This document shows, piece by piece, positions 33,609 to 44,600 of a DNA stretch of 64,000 nt (the first letter of the stretch is position 1; every line of letters starts with the position of its first letter). A program made the translations under genes and the position numbers. Origin of the DNA: Crotophaga sulcirostris (lineage: Eukaryota > Chordata > Aves > Cuculiformes > Crotophagidae). The notes beneath the pieces were generated by a model. The model was not told the DNA's origin, made no database searches, and was given only the letters and a program-made list of their open reading frames with translations. The stretch spans positions 611,248 through 675,247 of the forward strand of contig VYZB01000078.1 in the NCBI GenBank assembly GCA_013397455.1, in the 5' to 3' direction.

Positions 33609-36600
33609 CTAGGGGGAAGGAGAGATACATCATTAATGGGAGTTACCATGTGTTTTTCTATATTCTGCTAAGAACGTGCAGTTTACCTCTCCTAATTTAA
33701 AACATATTTTGCATCATTCTCCCAGGACTGTCAAAACATTATCAAGTTATAGTGCTCTTTACAAAGACAATGAGGAATGTGCAAAAGGGGAAAAAAAGAG
33801 GGACAAGAAGCAACTAGAATGAAGGTCTTATGAGTAAACCTAACAAATGAAAAAAAAATAATAAGGAGCAGAACAGAATAAAATTTGAACAACTGCATAT
33901 GTCAGATGCAGTTTTTGGAATGCTGCTCATCATACAATAGGCCTTGGCCCATCGAGCCAGTCTGTCAAGATCCCTCTGTACAGTCTTTTTTCCCCCAATC
34001 AGATCAACAAGCCTGCATAACTGGATGTTGTCTGCAAATTTACTGAGGGAGGACTCAATCCCCTAGTCCAAATAATTGATAAAAATATATAACAGAACCA
34101 GCCTCAACACTGAGCCCTGGGGAACACCACTGCTGATTGGCAACCGACTGGATTTAGCTCCATTAACCACAACTCCTTGGGCATGGCCATTCAGCCAACT
34201 TTTTCACTCCAGTGAAAAGTACACCTGTCTAAGCCATGAGCAGCCCGTTTTCTTCAGGAGAATGCTGTAGGAAATAGTGCCAAGGGCTTTACTGAAGTCT
34301 AGGTAGACAATATCCACAGCCTTTCCCTCATCCACTGAGTGGGTCACCTTGTCATAGAAGGAAAGCAGGACAGTCAAGCAATTCCTGTCTTTCATAAACC
34401 CATGCTGACTGGGCCTGATCACCTGGTTGTCCTGTATGGACCACGTGATGGCACTCAAGATGATTTGCTTCATTAATAAATGAGCTTAGTAATCAGAAAT
34501 AACCTTCTTCTGCATTTTTAAGTAACTCAGCTACTTTAAAGAAGAAGCTTGTTATTTTATTTACTCACTACAGCTACTAATAATTCTTGCTTTCCCCCAT
34601 GGGGTAGATTTACTTGCATGCTAAGAGGAATCTACATATTCAATATAATTCTGTCAGCTGAATTGAACTTAAATTTAAGAACAAAACTAAACAAAATCTT
34701 TTTAAGGTTCTATACTGTTGAGTAATTTTTTGTGTGAATACTTTAAAAGTCTTGTCCAACACCAAAAAAAATCAATTAAGCTTAAAATAAGTTATGAATT
34801 TCAAGTGTGCCAATTCCTAAAGTAAACTAAATGAGCAGAGTCCATCTGGAACAACTCCACATGATATTGTATGCAAGCTCCATCTCCATGGAGATGACAT
34901 AATCACCTTAGCTCTCCTAGTAAGCTATTCTTTAAATTTTGTGCATTGATTGTAAAGCAATGTTCTGGATAACTCCCACTCATGCCAGGGAGGCTGAGCC
35001 AGAAAGAGTCAACCTGAATCTCTGCTGAACAACTGGTTTTCAGTACAAGTAGAAAAGAGGTACTGAAGAATATGTATCTGAAAGGAGATTCCAACCCTAC
35101 CACATTTTCATTGTTATTTTAATAAATAAGTGACCGTGATCCTAAGCTGCATAAAGTTCCTTTAACTAAGGACAGGACTAATACTGCTCTGTCATTAATT
35201 GCACTAAATTATAAATTTAGGAATAACCTTGCTGGATCGAGTATATCTATTTCTGTTTCAGACAAAAATATAGATAAGTGCAGCCGGCTGTCTGTGTGTC
35301 ACTCAAATCCTGTCTGTCTTAGCTGTATTAAAACCATAAAGGACTGGCTTTCTCTTCCATGTCTCCTCTCATTGCTGGCAGCAGTGCTGGGCAGTCTGCC
35401 AACTTATGTGTAAATTCACCAGGTTTTCCAACAGCAAAATTATTTCCTGAGTTATGAATCACTGATATGTGACTGTCAGATAATTCCCCTTCAACATATT
35501 TTATTAATTGATTATGAAATAGGTTCTACAGAGACAGCAAACTATGTAAAAAGAAAAAAAAGTAAATAAATGCTTGCAGTTTACAGAGCAAAATGTATGA
35601 TACATGCAAAAGATCTTAAGAGACACATCAATTCTGTGCCTGGGTATTATCAGGGCCCAGTCTAAAGGGCTACCAGTATCCTTATTTTAAGACCACTCAA
35701 TTTCAGAACAAATACTACAAGCTGATGGTTCTGTTCAGTTTTATCCTCGGCTGAAGCCCCAGATTCTTTGGATGAAGCAAACAGCAAGAGGTAGCCTCAA
35801 TCAAAATAGAGGTAAAGATGGACTGTGAACAGAGGTAAGAGCATCAGCAGATCAGCAGTTTCCCAGACTTTCAGTAGAGTCACAGAGCATCAGAGCAAGG
35901 GAGTGGAGTCTTCTTGAGAAGGAAGTAACTGTTTGTGGGGGTTTCAAAAACATGTTCACTTTGGGAAACTATGGTCTCTTTCCCTTTGGGCCTTTCTCTT
36001 CTGTCTGCTTTGGTATTTGACAGAACACAACAGGAGCTTTGGGCAGAACCATGCTCAGATCTCCACCAGTATGGTTATTACCAGCCAGATTAGCAGAAAT
36101 TTCTTTTAATATAATTTCCCTTTGTTTTTCCTGAACAGATAGATTGAAGTTCCTCTTCTGGTGAAATCAATGCCCCGTGATATATCACTGTATCCCCAGA
36201 CGCAATCTGGAAATCTCTTGATATAGGAAACTAAGTTTTCTATTTGCCATAATGGGCAGAGCATGTCTATTCCACCTCTGATTTAATTTTCCTGTCTCTT
36301 TCTTGTTGTCTTTTTCTTGGCTTGTGTCCAGTCAGAGTCTTGCTTAGCCAGCCAAGCTAAATCTCAGCTTGTAACTTCTAGCTGTGATCAGTTTTGCAAG
36401 ATGAAAACAAAGAAAAGATTGCCTCCCATAGTCTAGTAAGAGGCAATTAACAGTAACCTAGCCAAACATCTTACAGAGCCAAAGCAGTAAAGCCATTAAT
36501 GGGCCTGAGACCACGTTCTTTCATGTGGTCATCCATCAAAGGTACAATGAAAAACAGTGCCAGAAACAACATTTCCCTACTTTTGGCACTTCCTTTGGCT

Positions 36601-37623
36601 CACTTTGTGGCTTTTTACTCTGAATGTCTGAGTGTATTAAGAGCTGCTACGCAGCTGACCCCCTTGCTCCTTACTAAGTACCTCTAATGCCTTGGAAGAG
36701 ATTTTCATGCGTAGTTTTTTAGGGAATGAGCTATGGTGATTTTATTTAAACTTTTACAGCTTCAGAAATTCTGTTTGTTTTGGAGTGCTTCCTCCTGTTT
36801 GTGTTTAATATCACTTAATGTCGGCAACAAAATAGATTTTTCACTATGTACTACAAGCAGAGCTGCTTCCTTTCCCAAGAGAAACAGTACAATGCTTCCC
36901 AGCACAGGCTAGTAATGTAATTATCTCTATTTTTTCAACTTTTAGTCTCACTGGCTATATTTGTTGATTTTGTCATTAAGCTAAACACTCAGTTCTTTGA
37001 CTCTACTCTAGCGAGTTCATGAGGAATTGACATTCCTCTTCTGGGGTACTCTCCAGAGTCCATTGATCATGTCACATGCTTTTTCAAGGACAGATAGATC
37101 AACCTAAAGTCATCATCACACAGCTCGAAATTCTTCTCAAAGACTTGTATTTGTCTCAGGGCACCTTCAGGCACTTTTTTCATGTGTAAAATATGCGTCC
37201 AGAGCTACCAAACAATGGAGGAGCAGAAGAAAAGCAGATGCAGTCTCACCACAGCTGCCTTGACTTCATCAAGAAGGGTACTTGACGTATTATGTGAAAA
37301 GGAATACTGGGATCAGTACACTGGGATGTGTATTGTCCTGTGCCTCTGATTTTTTGTCAGGAGTCTGGGAAACCAAGGAGAAAATCAATGAATGACTAAT
37401 GTTTTTCATTATATTTGTTCCTCACGTGTATGTTTACCCACAGTTAGGACCTGCTCCTAGTCTGCTCAGGGTCTTAAAGACAGTACTGGTGTTTGTCAGT
37501 CACTAAGCTGGAAGGCAGGAACTGATACTCAAGGGTCACCTCAACCACATCTGCTTCACTGCTGTCGTCCTTTCCATTTAATGGAGCTTTTATGACACAT
37601 CCGATGAAGTATTTCTGACTCAC
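33609..37623 (-). other. MAP1B: MAP1B intron 3 (4,015 bp)
   Basis: A GT-AG intron with GTGAGT donor. It contains a CR1 reverse-transcriptase fragment (33944-34474). The rest is AT-rich with no recognised gene. Confidence 0.88.
33944..34474 (-). mobile_element. CR1 LINE internal fragment, minus strand
   Basis: The minus-strand translation matches the CR1 reverse transcriptase: HGFMKDRNCLTVLLSFYDKV, then DEGKAVDIVYLDFSKALGTI, where the family usually has AFDT, and further on QGSVLG-like and [13 protein letters not shown] stretches with frame breaks. It is unusual for lacking the CR1 3' end, which normally defines insertions, so it was truncated on both sides or later deleted. The copy is diverged and dead. 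The limits are approximate. Confidence 0.85.
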
Positions 37624-37706
37624 CTCAGTACTAACTGCTTCGTCTGAGGGATTGATCAGGACTACAGTTTCTAAGACATCACTTCTGTGGTGAAGAATCT
37701 TCTGAC
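37624..37706 (-). CDS. MAP1B: MAP1B exon 3
   Basis: An 83-nt exon that begins with the last two bases of a split glycine codon and ends in phase 0. The translation (GQKILHHRSDVLETVVLINP, then SDEAVSTE) matches residues 96-123 of mammalian MAP1B as I remember it. It reads directly into VRLMITD of exon 4. The acceptor on the minus strand is a strong pyrimidine tract ending GTGCATGCAG. The donor is GAG/GTGAGT. Exons 3-7 together give 2,418 complete or split codons here. With about 95 residues from exons 1-2, the protein would be near 2,510 residues, a little longer than the 2,468 of human MAP1B. Confidence 0.95.
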
Positions 37707-39116
37707 CTGCATGCACAGAGGGAAAAAAAAACAAAACAAAACCAAAAGAAATTAATTTCAACCAGAATGCTTTAAACCAGCACTTTCCATGAACTTGTCA
37801 TACATCCGGCTGTGCAACATCTCTCTGGTCACACAGCACAGCACACATCAGCCACAGCAACTGCTGTGCTGGACATCTCTTCAGAAAATCCTGTGGCATG
37901 TAGTCCTGTGGGCCAGGAACTCTGCTCCAGAAAATCAAAGTAACGAAAACAAACTGGCAACGGCACCGGGTGCTGTCCCTTCACCCAAGCTGGAGCAGTC
38001 CCTGTAACTCACTTTGGTCTGACAGAGCTGGTGTGGATCAGAGTCACCAGTTGAGTATCTGGTTCTATTTTCATGGATGCATCTACACCACAAATACAGC
38101 TGAGATTACACACTCCTGTAACATGCCCAGGTCATTTTAAATTAGCTCTTCTAGGAACGATGAGCAACTTAGCCACAGCAGGAGGAAAGTCAGCATGGGT
38201 TGCAAACTTCCCCTGCAATAAATGAATACTTGGGCTGTATGCCAGTGCTGCCCATCATGGCTAACAAGCATAATCTGTGAGACAAGCAAAGAGCCAGGGG
38301 TGTCCCCACTGTCCACCACCACCAGCACTGTCCAGCATGGCACTCCAGTGCTCCCTGTCATGTACTGTGGGAGAGCTCTCCAGCCAGGCAGCACCCCAGG
38401 CAGACCCCAGGTCCCTGACTGCACCAGACAAACCAGGTGAAAGCTGGGACCCACTCTGACAAAACTCCCTTTCCAGCCTTTGGCTAATGTTAACGCTGGC
38501 ACCCTGCGAGGCAGTCCCATGGGGATGGTCTGACAGTTGTGGCTTCGTCTTGGTCCTGCTGGTAAAAGATGCAGCAAGCAAGGCTGGGCAGCAAGAGCGA
38601 ACGGCGTACACATAACAGCAGCTCCCAAATAAACAACGTCTGGGCAAGTGTGGAGTAGTCTTGCAGCCCACTGGCTTTCATACTTAGTAGTTAGCCTGTC
38701 TCTGTATTTAATAATGATATTCATCTGACTGGGAGTGGATGCCAGAAAAACACAACAGAACTCTTGACATTCCTTTTTTCATATGTTAATTAACAAGTCC
38801 TTATCAGGGTCTCTTTCTGTGAGAACTGCAGTCAGATTAATTAGCAGCAGTATTGTAATTCAGAAATCCAGACTAGTAATTAGTCCAAAAAAACCACAAG
38901 AGCTGTCCCTTCCCAGCAAACCGCTTGGTGCAATATTAATCAATTAAAATAATTAATTGCGCTGAAAAGGAAGTACAAGGGACACGGAGCAAGTCACCTA
39001 TTTGCCAACGGAGAACAATTCGCCTGTGAAGAGGCATAAAAACACGAATGGCCACGCTGAAAGGTGCTTGGCTTTCCCGAGGGAGCCCGAGAGGGCGGCA
39101 ACCAGTGTGACCCCCC
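37707..39116 (-). other. MAP1B: MAP1B intron 2, part next to exon 3
   Basis: Intronic sequence immediately upstream of exon 3. A GC-richer patch at about 38.2-38.66 kb keeps several overlapping frames open (up to 195 codons on the minus strand). None resembles a known protein, and two minus-strand frames are open at once, which argues against coding. Rodents have alternative MAP1B first exons just upstream of exon 3. I cannot identify their counterpart here. Confidence 0.7.
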
Positions 39117-39232
39117 NNNNNNNNNNNNNNNNNNNNNNNNNNNNNNNNNNNNNNNNNNNNNNNNNNNNNNNNNNNNNNNNNNNNNNNNNNNNNNNNNNNN
39201 NNNNNNNNNNNNNNNNNNNNNNNNNNNNNNNN
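39117..39232. other. Assembly gap (116 N)
   Basis: A run of 116 undetermined bases. The left flank is GC-rich and ends in CCCCCC, and the right flank starts GCCCACCC, so the missing bases are probably GC-rich sequence that was hard to read. Nothing can be said of their content. Confidence 1.
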
Positions 39233-40876
39233 GCCCACCCAGCTCGCAGTATGCTGCGTCTTTTGTTTTTGTTCTGAAGTAGTTCTGCATTTGTAAGTGG
39301 AAAAGCTTATTATGAAATGATGGAGAGTGAATGAGAAGGGAAAAAAAGAATGCTCCTAAAACGCAAGATGTGGTTGTAGTTTACTCTCCTGTGCATGACT
39401 GATTTGTGGATAATAATGTAATCCATCTGAAGAAACAAGAGTTTTCTTGGGATATATTCTTTTTGCTACACTTCCTTGAAAGGAGGAGATAGACTGTATC
39501 TCAAGAGAGCAGAGGAGGGCAGCTCTCTTCTCTGGAGCAGCCAGTTCTGGCATGACCCTTTGTAATTCAATTTATTTTAATGGTGCTGTTTTCCGTGCCT
39601 AACAGGAATGCATATATAGGGCCACATTCAGTAAAACATCCAGATGGCTGTTGCCCTCCTTCAGAAGAAGCTCTGCAAGCTGATAGTTTAGTTATTCTGC
39701 TGATTTCCCTTGAATGAAGAGATTAGGCAGAGTTTATTGAATCCAGCCTTTAGTGTTGGAAACAAAGAACAAAAGAAACCAACACCCTTTAGCTTCCACA
39801 GAAACTTCTTACTTGATACTTGGTGACACAGAGCACACACTTTGTTCAGTCCAGACTAAGCCCCACATGTGGTCAGATATTACAAATTAGGCACAGGTAG
39901 AAAAGAAATGCAATCAGCCATGTGCAAAATTAGACAAAGATGCAGGGTCCACCTGACTCAAAGCACTGACTATGGACTTCACTGAAGCTCCTCCAAGTCA
40001 TGCAATTGTGTAGCTCGGAGGGATCTGACCCGAGGAGTCACAACTCTCGCTGACCAGCACCGATGGCTGTTACTTACACCCTATGCTCCCATGGGCCAGA
40101 CACCCTGCTACAGCGGTTGCATGGTTTCATGCACCTTGAGGCTGATTTCCAGAGGCAAGCGCAGAGGTCTGCACCATGTACGTGTGCCTGCTTAGACCTG
40201 CATGTGCGAGCATGTGTGACTGCCTCTCTCTTCAGCTTCTCAACACCAACATCTATTACTGCTTATCACAAAGGGTGGGGACCAAGCACTGGTAGGGTGA
40301 GTCACTGAGTTCCCATCCCATGGGAAGTTTGTGCCTATTTGCTGCTATCAATAATATGGTCCCTTGTCACTGCTTGAGAAACAAAAAAGATATGTCTTTT
40401 ATTAAAACTGCTGGTAATTTTGTAAGAGCAACACAGGCTGCTGCCCAGCTTGATACCCTGAGATGCTCAGCTGGAACAAAGGAAAGCCTCCCATGGCGTA
40501 GTTTTATCAAACAGAAACAAACTATCACAGCAGAAAGCAGCAACAACATTTCACAAACTGGCAAGACACTGCAACTTACTAAACTACAGATGGAGGGGGA
40601 GGATCTAATACTCATGTAAAAGATCTGGGGTTGCTTTTAATTAACTTTACTGGCAGCTCTTGGCAGCTGTCTGCATCTGAACCAGAACAGAGAGGACAAG
40701 TAAAATAGATATGACAATTGCTTAAAAGGTGATTTCCACATGTCTTATCACAGTTCCTGTGACCATAGGATCCTATTGCTCACCTACTCAGCCAAATAAC
40801 AATGACGTGCATAGAAATTATTGGGATTGGATGGTATCAATAAAAATTTTAGAGAAGTGATTGAACAGGTTTTTAA
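39233..40876 (-). other. MAP1B: MAP1B intron 2, between gap and LTR
   Basis: About 1.6 kb of intronic sequence without recognised exon, RNA gene or repeat. Confidence 0.65.
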
Positions 40877-40881
40877 CTTAC

Positions 40882-41604
40882 TGTCACGGTTTGGCCCTGA
40901 CCCAGCCAATTTTGGCAGCTAAAATCTTGCAGCTGGGCTCCCAAGTTCCCTTCCCCCTGACCCCAGGAGAAGGGGAGAGGAAAATGAGAGGAAAAAGGCT
41001 TGTGGATTGGAAACTAAAACTACAGCTTTAATGAAATTATAATAATAATAATGATTAAAATAATTATAAAGCAATGAAATATGTACAAATATCCAAGATT
41101 GCATCCCCACTCCACCCCTCGATCCCTATACGCCACCACAAATACTGCAGAGCAGACATGGGGGAATGGGTCCACAGTTAGGAGGGAGCTGAACCCAGGA
41201 ACTGGATTCAGGGATGCACGGATCCAGGGTCAGAAGTAATCAGACAAACGAGGTCCTCACTGGATGTCAGCCATTGCAGAAGAGAGTGAGATCCTCGTGA
41301 TCTCTCAGTTTTATACTGAGTATGATGTATGTGGGATGGAATACTCTGTTGGTCAGTTTGGGGTCACCTGTCCTGTACGCCCCTCCCTGCAGGTGCAGCT
41401 TTTTTTCGCTACTTCAAGGATGGCCTTGGTTACTAGAGGAACAGGTATAAACTTTGGCCTTTCTGACCACCAGTGTTCTATGTTATCACTTCTAGAGAGA
41501 AACTGTCTGAAAAACATGCAGTTAGCTTTTAGAAAATGAAGTTACTTTAGACTAGGCTGAACCAGAGTCAGGAAACAGACCCCAGTTTAACTGAAACCAT
41601 AACA
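40882..41604 (-). mobile_element. Solo LTR, ERVL-like endogenous retrovirus
   Basis: A 723-bp element that begins TGTCACGGTTT and ends AAACCATAACA on the plus strand. The ends form an imperfect inverted repeat (9 of 11). It is flanked by identical 5-bp duplications CTTAC at 40877-40881 and 41605-41609. Five bases is the duplication length typical of ERVL-class integrations. Signals fit the minus orientation: TATAAAA at 41309-41315 and ATTAAA at 41027-41032, 280 nt apart. No internal viral genes remain, so it is the product of LTR-LTR recombination. It resembles LTRs common in passerine genomes. The exact family is not assigned. Confidence 0.9.
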
Positions 41605-41609
41605 CTTAC

Positions 41610-44600
41610 ACAGCTGATCTTTTAAGGCCCATCAAAATGTAAATGAGTGGCAAGGGAAAGAAAGCAAGCCCTCCTTCAAGTTTCGTTTAACCAAGGATCA
41701 CTGACACACTTCTCCTTGCTGGGCATGCCTGTGCAACACCACCCCACAGGGGTGCATAGTGTAGGAAACAACCTACTCAACAGAGAGGTTCCCATCAGCC
41801 CTTTCCACTATCCCAGATGGACATCAGCACTTGCTTGCTCCACATTGATGCCGTTCCCACACAAATTAAACTCAGAGGAGCCCATCCACAGAGGAAGCAG
41901 GCAAGTCTTTACAGGGATGATTCTTGGCAAAAAGAGTGAAAAGAAAATATTTTCTCCCTGAAGATGGTGACTGTTTCACACCTGAGCTGACATTCAAATA
42001 CAACCCTTTGGCAACTTTAAGCATCTTTCCATTTCATTGCAGAGAGTTTAAAAGTATTGTTTCTCTGTCAGAAGACATGACTGATGTGTTATTGCAGTGC
42101 TGGGTGGCATTATCAGATGGCACAGCTTGCAAGACTTGGTAACAAAACTTCCCATAAGCCACGAATAGACAGTGAGCTCTGCAGCTGGAAATGTTTGGTG
42201 CTCTGCACTTCCAAAGAGCTCAAGTGCCCAGGGCCTCCTAGCTGCCCTTGTTTTGTGGAGGAATTTCAGGACACTGAGGGGTGTTAGATGGAGCATGGTC
42301 CTTGAGCTGTCAAGACTCTGAAAGACAGTATTAGGGAAATACTATGCTGGAAAGCAATAACTGATGTTCAAGAGCTGTCTCAACTATTTGTGTTTGAGAT
42401 TTATCATGTCTGATGAAGGTTATCAGCATGGTTTCATATTCCCTGCACATGATATACTCAAAGCAATAGATTCCTTTAAGAAAAAAAAGGGCTTTGTGCC
42501 TAGTCAACAGTAGTGCAATAACCATACACCTCAAATAACTTGAAACTGCTGGTTGTTTTTTTTTTTTTTCCTGGTAGGGACTTCAAATTCGTCCTCCAAA
42601 TTTGTTGACCTTGTGTTCAGCACAATTCTTCTATCTCCAGAGTATCTGGAGTTCTGGATGACTGGTCATCTGATGGTTGCCATTTCTTATACTAAAAGAA
42701 CAAATCTACTTTTCCTTATTTTCAACACAAAGATTAATGGGCATAAATTGTCAAATAATGCTGTAATGGTGACTGGTCCCCAAACCTTCCCACTGTCAAT
42801 CTGGAGGCACTACATTGAAACAATGATTCCAGACCAAGGAGAAAAGATTAAGATCCTCCTTTACAGCAAATTTCCAATTATCTGAATAAATTGTCCATAA
42901 ATGATACAGAACATTCCATCTCTTTCACCTTCTCTGTTGAGATGGGGCCGCCAGAGCACGTTGCTTCCTGCTGACCTAAACTGCAAACTGGAGAAATAAT
43001 TAAATGTACAGCATTAAGTAAGGTAGTGGGTTTTACAGAGTTGCCAAAGAAATTCTGATGTTTTAAAAATTTGAAGTTGTCTGTCTGCAAGTAGGAAGAA
43101 AATGATTTGCAGACTTGACGGAGAAATGGCCGCATAATGTCCAGGCACTAGACTATGAGAGCAGAACCTCAGGAAGCCCCTTCCAGGCACGCTCTGAAAG
43201 CCCTGCAGATTATGCCAGGGGGTACAGAGGCTGATCAGTCAGTCTTCTAAGTAGCTGACACGATGGGGAGTGCATAATACAGGTATAAGTCTATTTAAGT
43301 CAGAGAAGATAGATTTACTGCCTCCAGGGTTCAGTTCAGCCCAATGACTTCTTAAATTTTTAAGATGGGTGCAAGGAAGGTATATTCATTTTTTTCCAGC
43401 AAGAACTCTTGTATGTATATGAACATTGGAGAACTTTACACATTTCTAGGTGAAAATAAAATCCATACCTGCTAGGATGTTGAGTTGGTGTGACAGCTGT
43501 GAACAAAAAGTCAGCTCTACTAACATTGCTGAGCCCTCTGATGGTGTCAAAGATTTGGAAAAGTGACACTGACTGCAAAGTATGACTGTTTTCCTAGTAA
43601 TAATTTAAACCTGCCTGCTCTGAACACAACAGTTCGTTCATATTCATATCTAATGTAAAGTGCTTTTTATAAAGAATCACGCATCATCTCTGCAAATTTT
43701 CATTAGTCTTTCCTGCATCTGATCTGCTGAAACACTGAACTGTGTTGTGACTCCGCATGAAGCATAGATCCGCTCTATCTTCTTCCTCTCCCTGCATAAA
43801 TAGAATTCATATTTACGTTTTATACAGTTCAGCTGCAAACTGGTGATAGTTCACATCTGATTTGCAACAACGTATTACGAGTCCTGAGAGGCAATGTCCT
43901 GCAGCATATCGTATTTTAGGATTCTTAAGCTCATGTTTATTTAATGAAATAAGGCTAGTTGCATATAATTTCATTTAAGTTCTTGGATAAGTCCTTATCT
44001 GTCAGATCTCATTTGGGTTTATACTTCCAGGTAATAATAGAGCCCTGAAAGTGGAAGACTAGACAGAAGATGATGATGTAGCCTGAACAGTAACTATAAA
44101 ATTCAGCCTCCAGTTACTGTGCACCAGTCAAATCCACCAGTCTTTGCTGAGGACTCTTGAACAACAGTTAGAGAAAGCAAGCCGACCTGTTTGCACTAAT
44201 ATTCATGACTGGATTCACATTTTCTGCCTCAAACTTTATTCTCTAATACTTGCAAGCTTAAGTGAGCTGTGCTAGGAGCTGCTCCAAGAACTACAAGTGA
44301 CAGTGGGGGACTTCATCACTCTGTGACCCATTCCCACTGAAATCCCCTAATTCAAGTCATTAAATCATGTTTTCACACACACTGTTATCAATAGACTAAT
44401 TGTATCAACTTTTCACACTAAATATTGATTTCTTGCACCATTTGCCAACTTCATGTGATACCTAATTTGCTGTTACGATACAGCCATTTATCAAGGTAGA
44501 AGCAAACTGCTGGCCTTTCACTCCCCTCTGTCAAGGGCAAACTGTTCCCCTCAACTGTCATTCCGCACCTCCAGAAACATTATTTTTCACATAATTCCTG

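Noticed and set aside
37474..37761. Open frame covering MAP1B exon 3 with apparent extra residues on both sides
   Set aside because: The apparent start is a TTG codon inside the intron, and the residues before GQK are the translated polypyrimidine tract. The part after STE is past the GTGAGT donor. Only 37624-37706 is exon.
38137..38724. A 195-codon minus-strand open frame in MAP1B intron 2
   Set aside because: A second minus-strand frame (136 codons) is open across the same GC-richer patch, the translation is compositionally random, and I recognise no domain. A chance frame is more likely.
42553..42885. A 110-codon open frame in MAP1B intron 2
   Set aside because: It starts in a poly-T run, has no recognisable domain and has no flanking splice signals that would link it to MAP1B, which is on the other strand.
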